From Hymenochaete sp. R1 (taxonomy: Eukaryota > Basidiomycota > Agaricomycetes > Hymenochaetales > Hymenochaetaceae): DNA of 64,000 nt. The stretch is from NCBI GenBank assembly GCA_019400425.1, contig JAFREE010000014.1:186001-250000 (forward strand). Direction: 5' to 3'. Below, piece by piece: positions 54,979 to 64,000 of this stretch (within the stretch, counting starts at the first letter, position 1; each line of letters opens with the position of its first letter). A program made the translations under genes and the position numbers. The notes beneath the pieces were generated by a model that did not search any database, was not told the origin of the DNA, and was given only the letters and a program-made list of their open reading frames with translations.

Positions 54979-57900
54979 TCTGGAATTGGAATTGGAAGTG
55001 GAAATGTGTGAGGGAGGGCCCCCAGAACGTTTCCGACAAAGACTTTTGACACCCTAAAGCCACTCTCTGACGGATTCTTCCGAAGGAGATCGACGAGATC
55101 GACGCATCTAATGCTCGCTCGCTCGAGCCTCGGGAGAGGGTCTCTTCAGCCTCCTGCTTTTCTTCTCCGCGTCATCAATTTACTTATCAATCACCAACAT
55201 GACCTTCTGAGTAGCGAAGGGGTATGCTAGGATATCATTGCTCGCTTACTAGCTTCCGTCGACCTCATACAGCTGTGTACACGATCACGGACTCTTTCAG
55301 CTAACTTTTCTTCTTCAACAATGAATCACTTCAAGTATCTTGCCAGAACACTTCATTTTCTACCGACGTTTCTCATGAAACTTTCAGCACACTTTACTGA
55401 GCCTCGCTTTGTGATGCTGATAGCATTGTCGACAGACTTAAAGATTGCATGATTGGCCTACTTCACTGCGGCAAGCCGATTACTTACTCTATTGCTTAGC
55501 TTTGCCAGTGGGTACGTCAATGGATGGTGGGTAACCTGTCTGCCGCCTATATATTTTCCTCAAGCGCTGACCATCATCACCAGGTCATAGACTTCCTTCA
55601 TATCCCTTTGTTCCTCAGTCTTAAACACTCTTGAATACGCATCTTTAAGTGATCTCGCCTCTGTGCTGGCTGATTGATCTGTATCTCATAGTACTGCCAC
55701 CTCCCGAGTGGTTCTCGGAACAGAATACGGATGAAGAAAACTCTATTCTCGTCTCCATCATTCGGACTGAAAAAGGAGTGAGATCACCACCACCGATCGT
55801 GACTGATAGAATAGTCGAGAGTCTCGAACATCATTGACGGGGATACGGCTCAATTCGTCTCCTTATCAGAGGTCAGTTGCTGAACATGTACTTGATGCTA
55901 CGGCCTATTCACATATCAAACATCTCAAGATCACCTTCACACAGCACACGTATATTTGACGTCTTCTCGTCGAAAAGTGCGTATTTCATAGCTTTTAAAT
56001 GATAGTTGTTAATTGGAAGAGATAAACATCACAGAATGGATGGAATGAAGCTTTGGTGACTTGCGTAAGTACGCAGGGATAACACCCAAAGTTTGTTCAG
56101 AAGGATATCCGATCCCTTGATTCCCGGATTCCCAGCCTCCCGAAACAACACAAGCTGAATGAGCACAAAAGACTCGGAAACTACCTATATTCTATTCGCC
56201 TCCTCTCCGTGAGTCTTTCAACCATTCTCATCGGTCGCGCTAATTAATGATCACAAAATTTTTGTGCTATCTGTCAAGTAATAACCTTATATCGAGGCAA
56301 TACTGACATCTTGTGATGTAGGCGTTAGTGGTGATTGGCTACCAAACTTCAGCGCGATTATGAAATTCCTCTCGGTATGTAGTCTGTCATAACTCCGCAC
56401 AAAGGTAAGTCAGTGATATTTTATTCGCGTTCCAGTCTACTCATAGTCTACTCACAAAGCCAACAATTTGAATTTCTATGATGGTAATCTAGTCGCAAAC
56501 GCAAGACAGGAAGAGAACATTTTCTCTGACGGATGTCAAACGTCGCACACAGACATATCAGATACATTCAGATTTCGTGCACATTGTTTGAAGCCGGCTC
56601 CGCTTTCGACGTCGGTGTTACTGTAGCGACCTCTCAGAGTTGCGGCAATAAGGAGTGCCGGAACACTCGTTGGCAGTGCAATGCTCAAACTGGAGATGCA
56701 CTGGTTTTGACATGTTTCCTTTCAGGCTACGTACCGTTCTATCTAAGATATATTATCAAATTCACTTAAACACTTCTCGCTTTGCTTCCGTACCCAGAAT
56801 CCTGTGACCTCTTCCGCCAATGGGAGTGTGAAGTACTGGGATGAGAGCGTGAGGTCTTATCCTTGGAACAGGTAAAGTGAAAAACACGCGATTGCCATGC
56901 CCCTGAGAAAGGACATGCGGATTAGACTATCGCATATCAAAGGCAACTTCCAGGCGTTGCTCGGCATTCACATGAACCTTTGAGAAGCAGTAAAGCTGGT
57001 GGCAAGGATGTGCGTGTCCCAAATCCATTTTTAATGTCATGATTCATACCTGAATAACTCAATCCCAGTTGTTGTTCGGAATGCCGGGCTGGCGGTCTAT
57101 GTGCTGTCGATACTGTAACGGGTAGCCCGACCAACGGGGACGAATCAAATGTATCCGTTACAATGCCCGAGCTAACGGGCAAAGGTCTTAACTACACTAT
57201 GCGCATTATGGACTCGATCGTTGCTTCTTGTTCTGCGCAGACGCGCCTGTTGTGAATTTTTCTACTTGTTTAACTTGCCTAAACTCCGTCCTTTCCCGAA
57301 ACAGATTCCGAAAGCCGTCGAATTGCCTCCGATATCGTTCCCGCAAAAGTTTGTATGTACAAATTTTTCGACCCCCAAATGATGCTTATTTCACCTGAAT
57401 TTATATCATCACTAGCTTTGACAGTTCCAAATTCATATGGTTCGACTTGTGCCTTGTTCAAGTGATTGGTTTGCCGAGTCCCGTCTTTTTCGCTATTTTG
57501 AAGGGGCTGACGAGAGGGTGGCGCGGTGTCCGGTGGGGGGCGCAAATACGATACGCACCAAGCACTTGAAACACATGATTTTCACTATGGGCCGCGAGAG
57601 GGTGCACATATAGCTTAATGGACTCAGATCTAACCTCAGAGATAATCCAGAAGATGCTCATGGGCGCTATAGGTAAGTAAATGCCTAGCCATTCACATTG
57701 CTAACGGGAAAGGGCAAATCCATCAACCAGAGGGCTTTGAGAGGTCCTTGTTTCATGGCAACTTTACGTTGCATCATATGCCAATTTTTTTTCGTTCGCT
57801 ATGCCTCAAAACTGCAAGTTCCGAGGGGAGGGACGTAACCCGACAACTCGTATCATGATTGCGGCACCAGCGATATTCATTCTGCCACGAAAGTGTAGTT

Positions 57901-60900
57901 TGAAAGGCGCGGGCATACGATAAAGTAACTTAATTCTTTATCGACGGCCGAAAGATACCCTGCAGACTGTATCGGCGTAGGGTCATTTATCAAACTTCTG
58001 GTCTGCATTGGTCAATGCCTTTGAAAACCCTCTTGCGTACGGAGCTTGAACGAGTGCATATGGTCGTTGGGCATTGAATAAAAGCGGCGAGATCATTTGC
58101 GCTAGGGCTGGGCTCCTCGCCTCACAACACGCACATACGATCAACGGCCGAGAATAAACTAAACTGGAAGAGCATATGCATATCTAAAGCTTACGGTACC
58201 AGCGGTACATTCAAAAGATTACTCTTGTACTAACCGAGTTTGTCGTTCAATGTCTTTTGCCTCCAGGGATCGTGCTGAACCTTTTTGACTCTAAGTCTGG
58301 CTTCTCTCCCGCCGCAGTGCCACCTGGGGCAATACTGGCCATATCACTCGGTATACGCGAGCGAGCCAACGTACAGGGTGAATCATCTGTGGGCTTTACA
58401 CAAGTCCTGAGCGCTAGGAAGTTTGGCAGACGAGCTTAACGCAACAAGCGGGGCACGAGCGAAGCTCAGGGGCACTGATCAAAGATTATCATGAGCTTGT
58501 TACTGCCTAAACTTTGGCGCGATGAGAGTGCCAGGTTGAGAAGTTGAAAAGGTTGTTGCGCGTGTGTCGTCGTCGTCGTGGTCCGGCTGAGTCGCCACTT
58601 GAGACGCGTGGCGCGTGTGTGGTGTGTGGTGATGTTTGTGACGCCGATGGCGCCGATGATTTTTTCTTTCCCGGAGTGATCCTCGCAGACCCGGACTTGA
58701 GTCTCGAGCAAAGCTCGCCACCCCTCGAAGTTTTGTCGGCTTCGAGCGAACGAAAGAAGCATTTGAAGAAGGGCAAGCTGGGGGCGTTTGCCCCACGAAA
58801 ATCCTCAAAGAAGTTGACAAATGCACACATGATCGGACGGACAGAAATTTTAAACGCCGGCCCCGAACTCGTTCTTTTTTCCTCCGTTGCTACTACGTTT
58901 CGCTCCAGCGCTCGCCGAGAGGTTCGGAGAACCAGGAGAATAGGAGGCAATAAGTTGTCCAATATCGGTTCGACGACTGACAATACCGGGGCATGTACGG
59001 CAATAAACGAACGAGGTGAAGACGCTTGCCGAAGAGGAGTTGACGACGACGGAGACATTTCGGTCACTAACTTTGAGCACACGTAACGCCTTGAGCATGT
59101 CCTCATTCGCGACGGAGCGCATGTACGAAAGGCTTACACATCATCGTTATACTGAAGAATGCCGAGAGCAAAAGAAGAAGAAATCAATGGCTTCAGCTGG
59201 TACACAACATCTACGCACCGCCGGCCGACGTGAACATGGACGTATTCGGCCGTATTCGCCACATCTCCTTGTTCAGCAAAACGAAATTCCCGTCGTTCCC
59301 GGACTACTCTCGAAGGTGCATTGGGTCAGTTGAATGCCGGGTCGAATAGCAGCAAAGTAAGCTCTTCGCGGCTATATTGAGGTGTGGCAACGTATAAGGC
59401 TTAACAGTGCTGATAGCGGCGAAGAAGCACTCCAGCGCACCGCAACACAGCACTTGCTAGAGTCTGTTACCACGATACGACAGATGTATGAGCTGTACAA
59501 GCCTAAAAGCCTTCCCACCTCGGGCCGCGGCATCGTCATCTTGACAAAGATAAACGCAAATGTACGGGATCCGGGTCTCGATTGATGAGTTAACCACGCT
59601 ACTGTGCTACAGCTGAACTGAACTTGGAACAGGCCTTCAGTCGATGCTAACGCCACTCAAGCTGGCCTCGCACCGCATTCGCTGTAACTTGACATGAGCT
59701 TACTACTGCCAAACGTGTCCTGGGCCCGCCCACTCCCTCCGCCGCTCGCCCTCCCCGTCTCGGACTTCCTGAACAGCTTTGTCGCGCTAGAAACCTGATC
59801 TGGGAGCTCCGAATGCTCCGAGCGCGCCCTAAGTGGCGCTCTCTCGTCATATCTGTTATATCGCGTGCGAGCGAGGCAGATGGAGACAGAGATTAGGTTG
59901 AATTGAGTGAAGTAAGCTAAAGCTAAAGTGGCGTTGAAAAAAATCGTTTGGCTGTTTTGGGGGGCGCGCGAACCCGGTGCCTTGGATTGATTGATCGTGC
60001 GAGAGGAGGGGTCTGGATGGCGACTGCCAGCAGTGGCACGGCCGCGGACATCACATCGAATTCAGTGATCTATTGAAGTGAAGTGAGACAGAGGACAGTG
60101 GTAAGAAGACCAAGACATACTGGTCCCGGCGGGTTCCTTCGGGACCGCCCAATGAAGATTAGAGGGCCTGTTCTGGATGCTGAAACGTAGTAACTCTACG
60201 AGTAGCCTTGACCTGGAAGCCTAAGAGCTCTGGATCTGTCGGTGGTGAGTGGACAATGCACCTCCCTAAGACCGAAGACTAAACGTCCAATCTACTTCAG
60301 CTCCAGTATTGTACTGTACTCCGTGAGCCTCCCGTCCATACCTGCTGAGTTTTCTCTAGGTCGAAGGGGAGGTCTCAATTCGCTAGACTGTCGAAGTTCG
60401 ATTCTGAATGTATTGTAACGCGTACGGGACAAATAATGGAGGCGAGGACGCCAGAAGCGTTACTGTATGATGCCGACGAATCAAAAAGAAGACAAATCAG
60501 GATCCAATCAGTCGAGGTTTCGCCGGTCTCGGAGCGCTCAGGGGAGAAAAGGTTCAGGCTGCGCTGCGAAAGAGAATACAATGTATACGTATGGATTGGA
60601 TTGGATGGCCAGAGCGCTGGCGATGTTGTCCAGCTCTATGTTCTGTTGTTCTGGGCTTGTTCTGAGCTTGGGCGAGACGAGACGAGGCGAGTGTCGAGAC
60701 CAATTGGGAACGGTCCCAGCTGGGGAGTTCCTTAGATTTGATGGTAACGTGGGTCTGGGGAGAAGGAGGCACGTCATGACATGGGAGAGTGGCGTTTCGA
60801 GTACTAGTGGTCGGGAGATCATCTTTGCTTTACAGATTCAGCTCCTCGGCACCGCAGACTCAGATCCACTGTAGATGGCTTATGTCGGCGACACCATCAT

Positions 60901-61080
60901 CCAGTTGTTCATGGAATGTGGGATGTATCACTGGCAGTAAGTCCGAGCCCAGCGCCTACTACTACTACTCCGTCGCCGCCTTCTAAATACATTAATATTC
61001 GCCTTGTACTAGTACTACTTTGTAGCACGTTCCACTTGAACGCCCGCAAAAATGCCAAAAATGGAAGGTTGTGAGTCCTT
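54979..61080. other. No supportable gene
   Basis: About 6 kb. 55.0-55.1 kb holds the Rap1-like promoter. 56818-56872 looks like one exon (NPVTSSANGSVKYWDESV between a CCCAG acceptor and a GTAAAG donor) but I found no partner exons. At 58507-59106 both strands are open over 180-200 codons; neither product resembles a protein. A perfect GGTCCCG/CGGGACC hairpin lies at 60122-60146. The rest has only short random frames. Confidence 0.4.
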
Positions 61081-64000
61081 CTATTTAAGTTCTTATCTCC
61101 GAATCGAATCGCTCTTCTTCTCTTCTCTTCTCTTCTCTTTCTTTGATACATGCATCGATGTATCACTCGCAATTAATGATGGCGTCACGATGTGGGCGTG
61201 AGCGCACACCCACACGCTCACACACGTTCCATGACATACGTATCCATGTATATGGAATCGAATCGGCCTGACCTGGTCGCGTCGCCCCTCTGCATACTCC
61301 GAGTCTTCGATCTTGATCCCTGATCCTGATCCTGATCCTGATCCTGATGCTATGGACTGACTCTGAGTCGATTCATTCGGCTCGAAAAGGGACTTCTATT
61401 GACTATTGGATTTTTGTATTAAGATTGACGAATTGTCCAGCGCCGTCCAGCGTCGTCCAGCGTCCAGCGTACTCTGAGTAGGCGCGCGCAAGTGACGAAG
61501 AAGAAACCGAAATCTCTTCCCATTCCCTAGCCGCGCTCGCACTACTGGCTCTCAGGCTGGCTCCGGCACTCGCACTCGCAATATTAATGGTATTCCCTCT
61601 CGAATGAGTCGCTCCGTACGCCACGCGCCACCGTGACCGTGACCGGTGAGCCATAAAAGCCACAAACAGCAGCGGAGCCGCCGCCTGAGCGAGTCGGCTT
61701 GATTGGCTAGGAATGGAATAGCTTACTGCCAGTGAGCGCTAGTGAGCGCCTAAACGTATAGGTGTGGGTATGGGTATGGGTATGGTAAAAGACGTTCCAT
61801 ACATATACAATATACTAACCACTATACTCACACTGGCACTAACACTCAGGCTGGCGCTCGCATAAGGTATCGTTGGACGTCCGTACTACCCCAACTCTAA
61901 CTCCGACTCTAGATCTGACACTTGACGTGCTGAATGAACGGACCCTCTGAACTCTGAACTCTGAATTCGGCGAAAGTGCGCCAGGAGAAGGGAGACGTCT
62001 TTTGGGGGGGGGGGGTGCTTGACCGTGACTGAGTTGTTGCCTTGGAGATAAGCCCTGCCTGCCAGTACTAGTGTAGTGGTGTAGTAGGGTAGTAGTGTTA
62101 TCGACTGAGTACTAGTGTAGCAATTGGGGTAAGGGTAAAGGAAGGGGGGGGGGGGGGGGGGGGTGAAACCNNNNNNNNNNGGCTTCTACCCCACCATACC
62201 CAGCCCCTCCCCCCCCCCCAAAGCGTTGCTCTCGAAATCAAATGTAGTACTTTACCAATACCAATACCCCGGTAGAAGGGGGGGGGGGGAGACGGAAATA
62301 CGAACATATGCATGTATAACAATACTGCACCTGGGCAGACCTGAACTTATGGATGCCAGTCCATTGAATGCCAGTGAGTGCCGGCCTCAGCCTCAGGTTG
62401 AGTGTGCGGTTGCGGTTGCGCCGGATGCACACGAGCATTTGAGTCACGGTCTTGACGGCGGTTGGCGTCGTTGACGAGATCTGGGGTGAGGTGAGTGAGC
62501 GTGAGCGTGAGCGTGTCCCACTGTCCACTATCTACAGAGGGAATACTCGAGTATGTACACTAGTACTGTACCGGTGTCTCGAGGAAATCTCGGAGTTGGC
62601 GGTTCTAGTAAGTAAGTAAGTAGTGATCTCGATCGAGATGTAGATGTAGATATAGATGTAAGATGTAAGATGTAGATGTAAAACTCGAATGCCCTGGGAT
62701 ACACAAGGCGCGAGGGACGGGAAGAAGGGTTTTGCCGTCGCTGCCGCCATCAAGCCTCTGTTACAGTGTTAGTTCGAGTTCGTAACGGAACATGGCGCGT
62801 GGGACGTGGGGCGAGGGACGTGGAACCTGTTTCATGATCAATGAATCATTTATCGAGAGTCAAGGTTCAAGGCCCGGGGTTCAAGGTTCGAGGCTCGGGG
62901 TAAAGGCTCGGAGAAACGGATGTTTACTTGATGTAGTATTAGATGTAGTACTGGTAAATAGTAGACGGAGTATCGGATTGGATTGGATTGGATTGGACGA
63001 GACGGATTTACCATTAATATTCAGATAGATATGATAGGTATGATAGGAAGAAAGCTAGATACAATGATACACTTGGGTAGATACAAAGATAGATAGATCG
63101 AACGGACGCTCGGACGGACGGAGGCATGCCTCGATTCTGACGCATCTCCGTGAACAACATAGATCATAGAGTACCAGTACCGAATCTGGTTCTGGTTCTG
63201 GTAGCGGGCCACGCGCGAAAAATGGAATCGAAAATCGAAAATCGAAAACCAAACATCGAATGGGGCCCCAGATCAAATCAGAACAGAACAGATTTGGCTA
63301 TCTTTTTTTCTTCTCGGCCAAGTGGGAGGTCCGAGACATTTGTTCGTTTCGTTTCGTTTCGTGTTAAATGGAGAAGAGAAGTGGATGGAGGAAGGTTGGG
63401 TCGAGGATCGGAAGTGGAGGTGGAGGTGGAGGTTGGCCATGAGCGGAAGCGCGATATGAAAAGGGAGGTTGAGATTTGGAAATGATGACGACAGACGAGG
63501 GCATGGAGGAGCCTTTGTATGAAATACGATTTGATGGAATGACGAAGAGGGGAGGGGGAGAGGGAGGGCAATTGGATTATTGGAGAGTTTCAAACATGCC
63601 AGTCGTACAGGTTTCTTAGCGACAGGCGACAGGGAGTGGCAGCGACGCGACGAAGAGTGAGTAGGATCAGTATTTGAATAAGATGGCGTAAGTAATGAAA
63701 CATTGCGAAATAAAAACATAGGAAGAAGAAGAAGAGAAGGAGATGTGAGAAGGAAGGAAAGGAAGAGATCAGATGATGGGTGTGAGGAAGGAGAGGCGAG
63801 AGTGGGAAAAAGAAGAGGGTGGGAGGGGTTGTTGATGGGGGAAAGAGAAGCCGAGAGAGGGATGTTTCCATCTGACGAGAGCCGATAGCGAAGCGGTAGA
63901 GGGGCCGGGAGGGGGAGGGAAAGGGAGTGAGAGAGAGTGAGTGAGTGAGTGGGCGCTTGGCGACGACCAGACGAAAAAAGAATTGACTTGCATATGGGAC
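61081..64000. repeat. Simple-repeat-dense region
   Basis: Many different short tandem repeats: (TCTTC)n 61114-61140, (CTGATC)n 61318-61348, (GGGTAT)n 61763-61785, poly-G 62142-62161, poly-C 62210-62219, poly-G 62279-62289, (GTAGAT)-like 62636-62680, (GGATT)n 62974-62996, (CGTTT)n 63343-63361, (GGTGGA)n 63414-63432, purine-rich tract 63720-63950. The purine-rich end is CT-rich on minus, like the leader of the areA-like gene, so a leftward promoter near 63.7-64.0 kb is possible; no coding frame for it is evident in the window. Confidence 0.7.
62171..62180. other. Assembly gap (10 N)
   Basis: Ten Ns flanked by a 20-base poly-G run on the left and poly-C runs on the right. The gap is most likely a sequencing failure in homopolymers; its true length is unknown. 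Confidence 0.98.

Noticed and set aside
58507..59106. Overlapping 180-200 codon open frames on both strands
   Set aside because: Both look like low-complexity by-products of GC-rich codon structure; no motif, no introns and no neighbour support.
61763..61785. GGGTAT repeats as telomeric sequence
   Set aside because: Only about four units, internal, and surrounded by other microsatellites; not the TTAGGG type expected in basidiomycetes.
62860..62905. tRNA-like B-box words (GGTTCAAGGCC, GGTTCGAGGCT)
   Set aside because: They are overlapping units of a degenerate GGTTCAAGGCCCGGGG repeat; there is no A box, acceptor stem or anticodon arm at the right spacing.

Overview
This window is nuclear DNA of a filamentous basidiomycete, most likely an Agaricomycete. 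The evidence is intron style (48-100 nt introns, many per gene, consensus GTRNGT...YAG), serine- and glutamine-rich regulator linkers, CT-rich leaders, and gene types such as tandem Git3-like receptors, an AreA GATA factor and GH28 pectinases. No rRNA, tRNA, CRISPR or prokaryotic features were seen. One 10-N assembly gap lies at 62171-62180. I derived the exon models below by hand from splice signals, reading phase and family resemblance. In the genes with complete models, all exon phases close.

Layout. 0-3.4 kb holds two tandem seven-helix receptor genes, the first cut by the window edge. 3.4-7.2 kb is a long upstream region of an AreA/NIT2-type nitrogen regulator (7.2-12.2 kb). 12.2-15 kb is intergenic. 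An EFA6/PSD-like Sec7-PH Arf exchange factor follows (15.0-20.0 kb). A compact same-strand run comes next: isoaspartyl peptidase, carboxymuconolactone-decarboxylase-like protein and the GPI mannosyltransferase PIG-V (20.7-24.6 kb). A 645-bp MITE with TA target duplication sits at 24.8-25.4 kb, followed by a 15-exon cyclase-family hydrolase.

28-44.5 kb is a rearranged accessory island. A ~2.6 kb unit occurs as an inverted pair (28.1-30.7 and 36.6-39.3 kb). It carries an unrecognised acidic protein of 256-258 residues with a Cys cluster. Two more divergent relatives lie at 42.2-42.9 kb and 43.7-44.3 kb, the last one broken. A shared upstream motif (18-mer in three copies, 13-nt core in the fourth) precedes all four. 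An intact OsmC/Ohr gene (31.2-32.0 kb), an old yellow enzyme gene (33.0-34.4 kb), a decayed cyclase copy (34.5-35.1 kb), a decayed OsmC copy (39.9-40.45 kb) and a third OsmC tail remnant (36.0 kb) lie between and around the arms. The order of homologous blocks in the two halves is circularly permuted.

45.2-46.2 kb encodes the meiotic recombination factor MND1. Two tandem secreted endopolygalacturonases follow (47.1-48.8 and 49.6-51.2 kb); each uses one GC-AG intron, at different positions. 52.0-55.0 kb (minus) encodes a Rap1-like protein with an N-terminal BRCT domain and three HH-W-type Myb-like modules. 55-64 kb has no gene I can support and becomes very rich in simple repeats after 61 kb.

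Conserved housekeeping genes lie left of 25 kb. The right two thirds mix lineage-specific, stress-related (OsmC, OYE) and plant-cell-wall (pectinase) genes with duplications and pseudogenes, the pattern of a fast-evolving accessory region.
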